Of a DNA stretch of 64,000 bases, positions 18,302 to 26,527 are shown piece by piece. The stretch is from Indolivaga macrotermitis (lineage in GTDB: Bacteria; Bacteroidota; Bacteroidia; Bacteroidales; Dysgonomonadaceae), in assembly GCF_900128985.1 (NCBI RefSeq), contig NZ_FQUC01000003.1:248001-312000 (forward strand). The letters run 5' to 3'. The notes beneath the pieces were generated by a model. That model saw only the letters and a program-made list of their open reading frames with translations. It was not told where the DNA came from and made no database searches. Both the position numbers and the translations under genes were made by a program. The stretch's first letter is position 1. Each line of letters starts with the position of its first letter.

Positions 18302-19308
18302 TGAAGCGGCAATCAATCATATCGGCACGAGGTCTCAGTATCGGATATCCCAAGACAAAGGGACGTTCGACCTCTGTTTTATATGAAGACATGTCGTTCG
18401 ATTTATATTCAGGAGAGTTGACTTGTCTTTTAGGTTCGAATGGAGCAGGGAAGTCCACTTTGCTACGTACTCTTACAGCTTTACAATCTCCATTAAAAGG
18501 CTCGGTGATACTGAATGGTAAACCTATAATCCAGTACAGTGAGCAGGAGGTATCGATGCTTATTGGCTTGGTTCTTACCGATAAGACTGCTTCGGGCGGC
18601 TTAACTGTATCAGAGTTGGTTGCTTTGGGACGTTATCCTTATACAGGATTTTTTGGACGGTTGTCTAAGCATGACGATGCTATTATAAATAAGGCTATGT
18701 CTGATGTCTGCATCATTCATAAACGGGACGAGTATATTGCCGAACTTTCGGATGGAGAGCGTCAGAAAGTAATGATTGCTAAAGCTCTTGCTCAGGAGTG
18801 CCCGATTATTATATTGGATGAACCAACTGCCTTTTTGGACATTGTAAACCGGATCGAGATTACCAACCTTTTGCACAATTTGGCGGTATCTCAGAATAAG
18901 ACAATCCTTTTGTCGACACATGATATAGAATTAGCTTTGACTTTATCAGACCAATTGTGGCTCTTATCCAGAAACAAAGGGCTAACCTGTGGCGTTACTG
19001 AAGATATTATATTCTCTGATTCTATTGATCAGTTCTTGGGTAATAGCCAGATTAGTTTCGATAAGCATTCCGGGTCGTTTGTAACTAAGCATCAAGCCAA
19101 GCGCGATATTAATCTGATTGCCGAAGGGGAATTATATTATTGGGCTAAGAACTTCTTGCAACGTAATGGCTTTAGTATATCTGAAAATACAGATGCTACC
19201 TTATCACTAAAGGTTATATCTGCTTCTGAGATAGAAGTCGTAAAAGATGGATCTACTTACTCGACTTCTTCGTTCGGAGAATTAAAGATACTGTTATCGC
19301 AGCTATAA
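18301..19308 (+). CDS. btuD: Cobalamin ABC importer ATPase with C-terminal extension
   Basis: Residues 1-250 are the nucleotide-binding domain: Walker A GSNGAGKST (Lys51), signature LSDGERQK at 149-156, Walker B IILDEP with Glu174, and a switch His in STHDIE. Family members are usually about 250-265 residues; this one has 335, with an extra C-terminal part (about 255-335, from KRDINLIAEGELYYWAKNF on) that has a small alpha/beta character and no motif I recognise. It may be regulatory. The gene overlaps btuC by one base and is followed 73 bases later by the predicted start of a small TonB-C protein. Confidence 0.93.
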   Translation: MKRQSIISARGLSIGYPKTKGRSTSVLYEDMSFDLYSGELTCLLGSNGAGKSTLLRTLTALQSPLKGSVILNGKPIIQYSEQEVSMLIGLVLTDKTASGGLTVSELVALGRYPYTGFFGRLSKHDDAIINKAMSDVCIIHKRDEYIAELSDGERQKVMIAKALAQECPIIILDEPTAFLDIVNRIEITNLLHNLAVSQNKTILLSTHDIELALTLSDQLWLLSRNKGLTCGVTEDIIFSDSIDQFLGNSQISFDKHSGSFVTKHQAKRDINLIAEGELYYWAKNFLQRNGFSISENTDATLSLKVISASEIEVVKDGSTYSTSSFGELKILLSQL

Positions 19309-19381
19309 AAACTTCTGTTATTTTATGGAATTAGATTTTCTGTTTTATCTATATGATAGAAACAGTAGATTTAATGTGTTT

Positions 19382-19777
19382 ATGAAAATACTAATTTGTA
19401 TTCTTTTATTCGCTTACGGATGTAACTTTTGTATAGTTAGCCAGGATTCAGGTGTTGATATTTTTCCGGATCATTGTGATATGCCGCAATATGTAGGAGG
19501 CGATGAAGCTCTTAGTAATTTTATTTCTAAAACGCTTGTTTATCCAGTTATAGCGAATGATTCAGCCTTAGTTGAGGGTAGAGTCATTGCCCGTTTTTAT
19601 ATAAATGAGGAAGGGAAGGCTTCAGATATTCATATTGTAAAATCTCAGGGCTATGCTTTCGATGAGGAAGTTTTTAGAGTACTAAACTTAATGCCTAAAT
19701 GGATACCTCCGAAAAGGTTTAATAAGGAAAAGCCTTTTTATTTGACGATACCTATTGTTTTCAATTTGAAGAAATGA
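19382..19777 (+). CDS. Small exported TonB-C-domain protein (first)
   Basis: The mature part is a TonB C-terminal domain (MPQYVGGDEALSNFISKTLVYP to the end). The ATG at 19382 begins a hydrophobic export signal (MKILICILLFAYGC); an upstream ATG at 19325 would add 19 residues before it and is less likely. The possible lipobox FAYGC is poor at the -3 position. Unlike TonB, the protein has no proline-rich spacer and no inner-membrane helix other than the signal. Its position right after btuD suggests it belongs to the B12 transcript. A role as an accessory TonB-box-binding protein is only inference. Confidence 0.75.
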   Translation: MKILICILLFAYGCNFCIVSQDSGVDIFPDHCDMPQYVGGDEALSNFISKTLVYPVIANDSALVEGRVIARFYINEEGKASDIHIVKSQGYAFDEEVFRVLNLMPKWIPPKRFNKEKPFYLTIPIVFNLKK

Positions 19778-19803
19778 TTAGCTTTACATCAAAACGTATT
19801 TGT

Positions 19804-20190
19804 ATGCGATATATCATAATAATTTGCTGTTTGTTGTCTTTGACCGCTTTTAGTTGTTCTGGTCAAACAGATAAAGTATATGTATCTGTAGAGCAAATGC
19901 CTCAATATCCGGGAGGTGATGCTGAAATGATGAAGTATCTGGGATCTAATATAAAATATCCGGAGGTAAGCGAGGAAGAAATATTAAATAGCCGTATTAT
20001 TGTTCGGTTTGTAATTACTAGCAAAGGAAAAATACGAAATGTGGAGGTAAAGCGTTCTTTGTCAAAAGTATTCGATACTCATTTTATTGAGGTAGTCGAA
20101 TCTATGCCTGATTGGATTCCGGGTAAACAAAATGGTAAGACAGTAGACTGCTATTATACATTACCAATGACAATTTGTTTCCAGAAATGA
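19804..20190 (+). CDS. Small exported TonB-C-domain protein (second)
   Basis: A paralogue of the preceding gene: a signal with lipobox-like TAFSC, then MPQYPGGDAEMMKYLGSNIKYP and the rest of a TonB C-terminal domain, ending in TLPMTICFQK. The ATG at 19804 gives a clean export signal. An ATG at 19774 overlaps the previous stop as ATGA and would allow coupling but adds ten residues before the signal. It lacks the spacer and anchor needed to drive a receptor as classical TonB does. It is the last gene of the presumed B12 operon. Confidence 0.75.
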   Translation: MRYIIIICCLLSLTAFSCSGQTDKVYVSVEQMPQYPGGDAEMMKYLGSNIKYPEVSEEEILNSRIIVRFVITSKGKIRNVEVKRSLSKVFDTHFIEVVESMPDWIPGKQNGKTVDCYYTLPMTICFQK

Positions 20191-20194
20191 TTAA

Positions 20195-20226
20195 AATAAA
20201 AAAGCACCCCGAAGAATCGGAATGCC
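20195..20226 (-). terminator. Terminator of rpmE
   Basis: On the minus strand GCATTCCGA (20226-20218) pairs with TCGGGGTGC (20212-20204), allowing two G-T pairs, and is followed by a T run. It lies between the convergent B12 operon and rpmE. Confidence 0.75.
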
Positions 20227-20256
20227 CTAAGTTTCATATCTTAATCGTTGATCAAA

Positions 20257-20508
20257 TTATTTCTTACGATTAGCATAACGGCTCATGAACTTGTCAACAC
20301 GTCCTGCAGTATCTACAAGTTTTTGTTTTCCTGTGTAGAAAGGGTGAGACGCACTAGTGATTTCTAGTTTTACTAGAGGATAGGTAACACCATCGATTTC
20401 TATTGTATCTTTAGCGTTGATAGTAGAACGAGAAATAAATATTTCGTCATTTGACATATCTTTGAAAACAACAGGACGATAGTTTTCTGGATGTATTCCC
20501 TTTTTCAT
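20257..20508 (-). CDS. rpmE2: 50S ribosomal protein L31, type B
   Basis: The protein opens with [19 protein letters not shown] and ends in a basic RYANRKK tail, as type B L31 does. It has no CxxC zinc motif, so it is the zinc-independent form, but in this order it is commonly the main form rather than a zinc-starvation reserve. It has 83 residues, standard length. Confidence 0.95.
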   Translation of the reverse strand: MKKGIHPENYRPVVFKDMSNDEIFISRSTINAKDTIEIDGVTYPLVKLEITSASHPFYTGKQKLVDTAGRVDKFMSRYANRKK

Positions 20509-20558
20509 TTCTTATATTGTTATTTGATTATATGCTGGTATATCATTATTTCGGATGG

Positions 20559-20566
20559 CAAAGATA
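20559..20566 (-). promoter_or_regulatory. Probable -7 element for rpmE
   Basis: CAAAGATA on the plus strand reads TATCTTTG on the minus strand, matching TAnnTTTG, about 50 bases before the rpmE start. Confidence 0.45.
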
Positions 20567-20643
20567 GCCTTTTTTTTGATTATAAAAAATATTGTCTTTG
20601 AATTTTTCTGTTTAAATATCGCTCGATGAGCTCTTTTATTATT

Positions 20644-20651
20644 TATATTTG
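20644..20651 (+). promoter_or_regulatory. Probable -7 element for the lactonase-fold gene
   Basis: TATATTTG matches TAnnTTTG about 40 bases before the ATG at 20692. The -33 region is not clear. Confidence 0.4.
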
Positions 20652-20691
20652 TTTTATACAAAACGAATATTAAAATTAAGATACAAATTAT

Positions 20692-21849
20692 ATGTTGAAA
20701 CAAATTATCACGATGTCAGTATCCGCTTTATTATTAGCAAGTTGTTCAAATAAAAGTTCAACAACAGAAAGTCAGCAATCAACTGATTCAATATCCGGTA
20801 ACGAAATGTATATGTTAGTGGGTACATATACTTCCGGTGAGAGTAAAGGAATATATGTTTATAAATTAGATACAGCAGAAGGTAAGTCTACTTATGTAAG
20901 CGAGGTAAATGTAGACAATCCATCATATCTGAATTTAGACCCGACTGAGAAATTTGTATATGCAGTTACCGAAGAAGATGTAGAGACAGGTGCTGTTAAT
21001 GCATTCTCTTTTGATAAAGCTTCCGGTAAACTCACCTTTATAAATAAGGAGTTGACAAAAGGAGGAGCACCTTGTTATGTGAGTGTCGATCCATCCGGAA
21101 AACATTTGGTTGTAGCTAATTATTCGGGAGCAAGTGTGTCTGTATTCTCAACAAATGAGCAGGGTGGGGTAAACCCATTATCTCAATTGATTTCGTTTAC
21201 AGGAAAAGGATTAGATCCTGACAGACAAAAGCAGCCACATTTACATTGTGTGAGATTTTCTCCGGACTATAAATATCTGTATGCCGATGATTTGGGTACA
21301 GATAAGATACATAAATTTAATGTGAACCCCGAAGGCAAAGATTTCCTGACCCAAGGTACTCCTGATGCATTTGCATTAAAACCGGGTTCAGGACCTAGAC
21401 ATCTGACTTTCCATCCCAACGGAAAATATGCTTACTTAATAACCGAACTATCAGGTGATGTTGTCGTATTTGATTATAAGGATGGTAATTTAGCCGAGAA
21501 GCAAACAGTAAAAGCCGATACCTTAAATGCACAAGGCAGTGCCGATATACACCTTACACCTTACGGACGTTTCTTATATGCATCCAATCGTCTGAAAGGA
21601 GATGGCTTAGCTATTTTCTCGGTTAATCAAGAAGATGGCACATTGGCTAAAGTCGGATATCAGGAAACGGGTATTCATCCACGTAATTTTGCTATAACGC
21701 CTAATGGGCGATTACTGTTAGTCGCTAATCGCGATAGTGATAAGATACAGGTATTTAAAATTAATCCGACAACCGGATTCTTGGAAAATACCGGATTCGA
21801 TATTCAGTTGGATATGCCTGTTTGCATAAAATTTGCATCTCTCCAATAA
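20692..21849 (+). CDS. Lactonase-family beta-propeller lipoprotein (6-phosphogluconolactonase-like)
   Basis: The sequence matches the seven-bladed lactonase/Pgl family: MLVGTYTSGESKGIYVYKLD, YVSVDPSGKHLVVANYSGASVSVF, QPHLHCVRFSPDYKYLYADDLGTDKI, GPRHLTFHPNGKYAYLITEL and GIHPRNFAITPNGRLLLVANRDSDKI. The cytosolic E. coli enzyme hydrolyses 6-phosphogluconolactone. Here a signal peptide with lipobox LLASC (Cys18) places the protein outside the cytoplasm as a lipoprotein, so a pentose-phosphate role is doubtful and the substrate is unknown. A hairpin at about 21863-21891 follows without a strong T run. Confidence 0.88.
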   Translation: MLKQIITMSVSALLLASCSNKSSTTESQQSTDSISGNEMYMLVGTYTSGESKGIYVYKLDTAEGKSTYVSEVNVDNPSYLNLDPTEKFVYAVTEEDVETGAVNAFSFDKASGKLTFINKELTKGGAPCYVSVDPSGKHLVVANYSGASVSVFSTNEQGGVNPLSQLISFTGKGLDPDRQKQPHLHCVRFSPDYKYLYADDLGTDKIHKFNVNPEGKDFLTQGTPDAFALKPGSGPRHLTFHPNGKYAYLITELSGDVVVFDYKDGNLAEKQTVKADTLNAQGSADIHLTPYGRFLYASNRLKGDGLAIFSVNQEDGTLAKVGYQETGIHPRNFAITPNGRLLLVANRDSDKIQVFKINPTTGFLENTGFDIQLDMPVCIKFASLQ

Positions 21850-21862
21850 AATAGAAACGAAA

Positions 21863-21891
21863 GGGCGCTTTTTTATAAGTAAAAGCGTCCT
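21863..21891 (+). terminator. Weak terminator-like hairpin after the lactonase gene
   Basis: GGGCGCTTTT pairs with AAAAGCGTCC (10 bp with one G-T pair). There is no T run after it on the plus strand, so termination would be weak. Confidence 0.4.
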
Positions 21892-21930
21892 TAGTATGAT
21901 AAAACATTAGAACACTGTTTTTTTTATTAT

Positions 21931-21938
21931 TATATTTG
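21931..21938 (+). promoter_or_regulatory. Probable -7 element for the DUF3078 gene
   Basis: TATATTTG matches TAnnTTTG, 67 bases before the ATG at 22006. No -33 box is clear. Confidence 0.4.
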
Positions 21939-22005
21939 TAGCATTAGCTAGCCGGTAGTATCAGGTTATACTCAAATCAGAGTATCATAGATTTTATCCT
22001 TACTT

Positions 22006-23436
22006 ATGAAAAAGTTTGTTTACAGTCTCTTTTTTCTAATAACTTTTGTCTCCAGTTTTTCATTATCAGCTAAGTCGGATTTTGTAAAAGCCGATTTAGA
22101 GTTACAATATTTTTCTCCAAGGAGAAAGTTATTAATGAAGGATTCATTAACGATAATAGACAAAAATCGTCCTGATACAGCTTTTATATATACGAGAGGC
22201 GCCAACGGATTGATAGAGATGCCTCAAAATAACTGGACTCCGTTTCCTTATAACGTAAGTTTCAGGGATACTGTAATATATAATCCTGCTTATCTCCCAG
22301 TTGTATTCGATGGAAAGATACTTCCACCCGATCTCGATTTTATGTCAAAGTCGACAGGGTTCCCTTCTGCACCATTGCAACTCATACCCGAAGACAGTAC
22401 ATTTGTCCCGACTCTGAAAAGACTAGAGCAGGTTCAGTTATTGCGCCGGGATTTTTATACCAATATGAATAATATAGAGAATGTACGGTATAATGCTTTT
22501 ACACTGAAAAAACTGCCACAGATTAATCAGGATGAAGTAACAAAGCGGAATATCCTGCATGATTTAATCACGGCCGAAGATCCTATAACAGTAGCTCCTG
22601 TTGAACTGCCTAAAATTGCGCCTAAATTTATCTACTGGACTTATAATGGCGAGCACCAATTACAGGCGACACACAATTTTATTTCGGATAATTGGTATAA
22701 AGGCGGAAATAGAAGTTTCTATATTGTAAATAGTCATAAACTTTATTTGAATTATAAGAAAGATAAGTTATCATTTCAGAATACTTTTGAATGGAGATTA
22801 AATATAGCGCAGGTTCAAGCTGACAAGGTTAATAAATATAGTGTGAATGAAGATTTAGTCCGTTTAATAAACACCTTAGGTTATAAGGCCTTCAATAATT
22901 GGGAATATACAGTTAAGTTAGAAAGTCAGACACAGTTATTAACGAATCATCCAATAAACTCAAAAGATAAAACAACTTCATTTCTTTCTCCTTTAACAGA
23001 AAACTTTGCTGTCGGTATGAAGTATTCTAAGGAAAAGGCATTTGCAAGCGATAAGTATAAGAAATTGGCATTCTCTATAAACTTATCACCTACCTCTTTG
23101 AACTATATTTATATAAGAGACAATGAGATAACCAACAGGCAGGGAATTGCAGCCGATAAGCACTCAAAATTAGAGTTTGGTTCTACTATAAACGCTGATC
23201 TCAAGTTTACATTCAACCGTTTTACGACATGGACATCTCGATTTAAATATTTTACCAATTACGAGAAAGCACAGATGGAATTTGAGAACAGCTTTAATAT
23301 GCAGTTAAACCGATTCTTTTCCGTCAATACTAATGTATACCTACGATTCGACGATACAGGAAAAAAAGGGGAAGGCGATTGGGGTTATTTCCAGATGAAT
23401 GAGATCTTGAGTTTTGGTTTATCCTATAACTGGTAA
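22006..23436 (+). CDS. DUF3078 outer-membrane protein
   Basis: The protein has a signal peptide (about 1-22), a linker of about 180 residues, and from WTYNGEHQLQATHNFISDNWYKGG a DUF3078 region of alternating strands that ends in LSFGLSYNW, an outer-membrane-barrel type C-terminus. Members are conserved in Bacteroidetes with no settled function. The gene is monocistronic and followed by tRNA-fMet on the same strand. Its length of 476 is at the long end owing to the N-terminal linker. Confidence 0.82.
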   Translation: MKKFVYSLFFLITFVSSFSLSAKSDFVKADLELQYFSPRRKLLMKDSLTIIDKNRPDTAFIYTRGANGLIEMPQNNWTPFPYNVSFRDTVIYNPAYLPVVFDGKILPPDLDFMSKSTGFPSAPLQLIPEDSTFVPTLKRLEQVQLLRRDFYTNMNNIENVRYNAFTLKKLPQINQDEVTKRNILHDLITAEDPITVAPVELPKIAPKFIYWTYNGEHQLQATHNFISDNWYKGGNRSFYIVNSHKLYLNYKKDKLSFQNTFEWRLNIAQVQADKVNKYSVNEDLVRLINTLGYKAFNNWEYTVKLESQTQLLTNHPINSKDKTTSFLSPLTENFAVGMKYSKEKAFASDKYKKLAFSINLSPTSLNYIYIRDNEITNRQGIAADKHSKLEFGSTINADLKFTFNRFTTWTSRFKYFTNYEKAQMEFENSFNMQLNRFFSVNTNVYLRFDDTGKKGEGDWGYFQMNEILSFGLSYNW

Positions 23437-23508
23437 TAGTTCAATAACCCGAATATGAGGTGTATAGCCAGATTGTGATAATTATTCTGGAAAATAGTAT
23501 CCAAATAA

Positions 23509-23539
23509 TTTGCATCGTAAACAAAAAGCCGTACCTTTG
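23509..23539 (+). promoter_or_regulatory. Promoter of tRNA-fMet
   Basis: TTTG at 23509-23512, a 19-base spacer, and TACCTTTG at 23532-23539 make an excellent Bacteroidetes promoter 12 bases before the mature tRNA. Confidence 0.8.
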
Positions 23540-23551
23540 CAATCGAAATAT

Positions 23552-23624
<73 letters not shown>

Positions 23625-23636
23625 CTAGAAAGAAAA

Positions 23637-23662
23637 GCAATCGAAAAATCGGTTGCTTTTTT
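23637..23662 (+). terminator. Terminator of tRNA-fMet
   Basis: GCAATCGA (23637-23644) pairs with TCGGTTGC (23649-23656), with one T-G pair, around AAAA, and a T6 run follows. Confidence 0.85.
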
Positions 23663-23770
23663 GTTTTGAATTAATTGATTGAGAAGTTTAATAAAATTAT
23701 TAATTACCGATATAACACTTAAAGAAAGGTCTTTCTTTGTAAATAATTATTTTGTCATAGTCATCAGAAT

Positions 23771-24231
23771 TTAAAAAGGGTACTTATTATATGTGTATAT
23801 TTGTCCTGATTCATCAATATAACTATGGCTAACTGTTTCAAGAATATCTTCTGCCGAATAACCATCGGGCATGTCTAAGAACTCTGTGTGAAAAGTAGTA
23901 CCAAAAACCTATATTTACATCATCTTTCATTTTACCAACAAAACAAGTCCAATTCATGGTTAATGTCTTCTTGTATTTGCCTTAAAGTTGAAATAGGGAA
24001 AGCATATTGGCTTTTTTCTATCTTAGCAATATCATATCCGTTTAAGTGGCTCCCTTTAGCCACAAAAGATTTTTCAATATCATAATAACCCATCCCTGAG
24101 CTTTTACTAAAAATCCCATCTCCTGTTCTTTATTTTTTTAGTCTCTTTATTGCTAAATTGACTATCTTAGATGGACTTCTAAAAATAGCATAAGGCAAAT
24201 AAGCGCCACAGATGTCTATATTCAAGCCCAT
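23771..24231 (-). pseudogene. Broken small gene or two overlapping broken frames, function unknown
   Basis: Reading the minus strand from an ATG at 24231 gives MGLNIDICGAYLPYAIFRSP and a stop at codon 34 (24130-24132). The same frame then continues with coding-like text (YDIEKSFVAKGSHLNGYDIAKIEK, here shown only in part) to a stop at 23932. A second frame from 23957 gives MNWTCFVGKMKDDVNIGFWY and needs a shift of one base near 23880 to continue as EFLDMPDGYSAEDILETVSH and reach a stop at 23771. The pattern looks like one or two decayed genes of about 60-150 codons. I do not recognise a family; size and placement resemble immunity-type orphans but this is a guess. Confidence 0.4.
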
Positions 24232-24697
24232 AGAAAAGATCAACAGAAAGGAGGAGAAAAATTGGGATAGACTAGATTCCAGTCTTTATGTTTTTTAGTT
24301 TAAAATAATATTGAATCAGGACTTCTATTTTATCTTTTCTCATTTACAGCGTAGAGTTGAATAATACACTCAGAGAATACGAATAACTTTTTTATAAAAA
24401 GTTTATTATGAAGTTGTTTTATGAGAAAAACAGAAAAAAAACTTGGAATTTATTTATTATTTATTAATATTGTAAGACGATTTACAAAACTATAATTACT
24501 TAATCAGACAAAGATTTCGACAACACAAAATAGTGGTATTATCTTTATTCATTTAATTATTTTTTATGGCAGCTTTTACATAACAGTGTGCTAATGTAGA
24601 AAATTATATTAAAAGAATAGAGATCAATAATCGATCTATATTTACAAAATTTCAAAGTGCATTTATTGCATAAAACACAAATTTAAACTTTACTAAA
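24232..24697. other. Gene-free AT-rich stretch before the metzincin-like pair
   Basis: I see no supported gene. The only suggestive site is TATATTTA at about 24638, one mismatch from the -7 consensus, about 55 bases before the first lipoprotein gene. It may be the promoter of the two-gene unit. Confidence 0.4.
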
Positions 24698-26482
24698 ATG
24701 AAGAAGAATCCATTTTTTATGGTGCTGTTCACTCTGGCATTATTAATCTCCTGTGCAGATGCAGATGAAAGGTATGCTCAAGAATCTTCGGAAACGCAAG
24801 CTTCTAATAGAGCAAAATATGTTTTTGCCTACATAACGGATTTGGAAAACAATTTACTTACTACAAGGGCAACATCTCTGAATGGTAAGACTTGGAACAG
24901 CGGATCTACGATTCGCATCAAGTTTTTGAATGGCAGTAGTTTCGCACAAAATAAAGTAAAAGAGGTTGCTGCAGAGTGGCTTAATTACGCAAACCTGAAA
25001 TTTGAGTATGTAGATTCATCCGAAAATGCAGATGTTAAGATTGCGTTTCATTGGAATAATGAGCAGGTATCATGGTCTTCGATAGGAATCGATTGTAAAA
25101 GTATTGCACAGAATGTACCTTCTATGAATATTATGTTATTTGATGAGAATGATTCAAACGAAATTAATTCAGAAGATTTTGCTGCTATTATTTTAAGAGA
25201 ATTCGGACATGTATTAGGGCTTGTATTTGAACACCAAGGCCCTGATTCGAAATTCAACTGGAATGTCGCACGTGTCAGGAATTACTTTTTGGCACAAGCA
25301 TGGACTAGTGCTCAGATAGATAACCTTCTAACAATTTACAATACTTCGCAAACCAATTATTCCCAGTTTGACGATGAATCTATTATGTTATTATATTTTC
25401 CTGATTTTTTGACAACAGATGGAAAAGGGTCGAAATGGAATTCCAAGTTATCGGAAATGGATAAAGAATTTATTAGTACACTTTATTCCGGAAAACCAAT
25501 TGAGATTCCTCACACAGTAAATCTTAAATATACACAGGATAATGGTACTACCAACTATCAATATACAGGAGTTCGTGTTGGTGAATATTATTGGGTAAAC
25601 AACAATTTTTACCATCAGGTTCCCGGAGCTTGGGAAAATAGTTATCCCATAACACAGGCGCGTTTGGATAAATACCTGCCATGTGCACGTCTGGATATAT
25701 CGCAGTATCAGATAAATATCGCAGATTTTGAGAGATACTACGGTATTTATTATTGTAGGGCAAGCGTAGATTATATGTCACAAAACGGTAAAATGTTTGA
25801 AAATCAAAATACTATCGCATCAAATTGGGAATTACCCTCTGCTGTAGATTTTCAACAACTATTTGCTATGTGTCCTTTTTCTGTCAGTACAGACGAAGTT
25901 CTGAGAGAAGCTGATGTCCGTTTTGCCTTAAGTCCAAAATTAAATGACAATCCTCTTGCATTTAATATTTCAGATCCTACAGGTGGTCCATATAGAACTT
26001 ATTGGTTTATGACTGGTGACAATATTGATATTTATGATTTTAATATGATGCCTGGCGGAGCAAAGCTTAATGGTACTACAAATTGGAACAATGGAGTAGA
26101 TGATCCGCATCCCGGAGTTATCGGCGATATATATCATTTGTTCTATACAGTTGGTTATTATACAAAAGAATCGAATGTATACATACATGATTATCTGGAT
26201 ACTAAAAATCCATATAGCTATCATTGGTTCAACGTTCGCTGGTGCCGTAAACTAACAGATGCAGAACTTGGCTATAAACTATATATTAATGGAGCTCAAA
26301 CGGATATAAAGAAACTTGCACTAACAGAAGCTGTACCATCTGGATATTCAGAATTGGCAAAAGGTTATATTCGAGGATTTTATGTGCAATATATTTTAGA
26401 TAATCCTTCACCTGTATATACAGTTTCGGACATAGTAAGGCTGGCTGGAAACGTATCAGATCTCACTAAAAACAACTGGTAA
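24698..26482 (+). CDS. Lipoprotein with degenerate metzincin domain and FISUMP-like C-terminal domain (first paralogue)
   Basis: The lipobox is LISC (Cys19). Residues about 60-270 resemble astacin-type zinc proteases (WNSGSTIRIKFLNGSS, then the active-site region, then the Met-turn-like DDESIML). In a working enzyme the motif would be HExxHxxGxxHE; here it reads REFGHVLGLVFEH, so His167 is Arg and His177 is Phe, while Glu168, His171 and Gly174 remain. Two of three zinc ligands are lost, so protease activity is unlikely. The C-terminal half (about 280-590) looks like the Fibrobacter-type FISUMP domain (GVRVGEYYWVNNNFY, RWCRKLTDAELGYKLY). The next gene is a paralogue of the same layout 45 bases downstream. 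Confidence 0.75.
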   Translation: MKKNPFFMVLFTLALLISCADADERYAQESSETQASNRAKYVFAYITDLENNLLTTRATSLNGKTWNSGSTIRIKFLNGSSFAQNKVKEVAAEWLNYANLKFEYVDSSENADVKIAFHWNNEQVSWSSIGIDCKSIAQNVPSMNIMLFDENDSNEINSEDFAAIILREFGHVLGLVFEHQGPDSKFNWNVARVRNYFLAQAWTSAQIDNLLTIYNTSQTNYSQFDDESIMLLYFPDFLTTDGKGSKWNSKLSEMDKEFISTLYSGKPIEIPHTVNLKYTQDNGTTNYQYTGVRVGEYYWVNNNFYHQVPGAWENSYPITQARLDKYLPCARLDISQYQINIADFERYYGIYYCRASVDYMSQNGKMFENQNTIASNWELPSAVDFQQLFAMCPFSVSTDEVLREADVRFALSPKLNDNPLAFNISDPTGGPYRTYWFMTGDNIDIYDFNMMPGGAKLNGTTNWNNGVDDPHPGVIGDIYHLFYTVGYYTKESNVYIHDYLDTKNPYSYHWFNVRWCRKLTDAELGYKLYINGAQTDIKKLALTEAVPSGYSELAKGYIRGFYVQYILDNPSPVYTVSDIVRLAGNVSDLTKNNW

Positions 26483-26527
26483 AAACAGGCAACAAACTTA
26501 CTTAAACACAATTAAAATTAAAGAAAA

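Noticed and set aside
23888-24085. Plus-strand frame of 65 codons
   Set aside because: It is antisense to the decayed minus-strand gene and has no family features or promoter.
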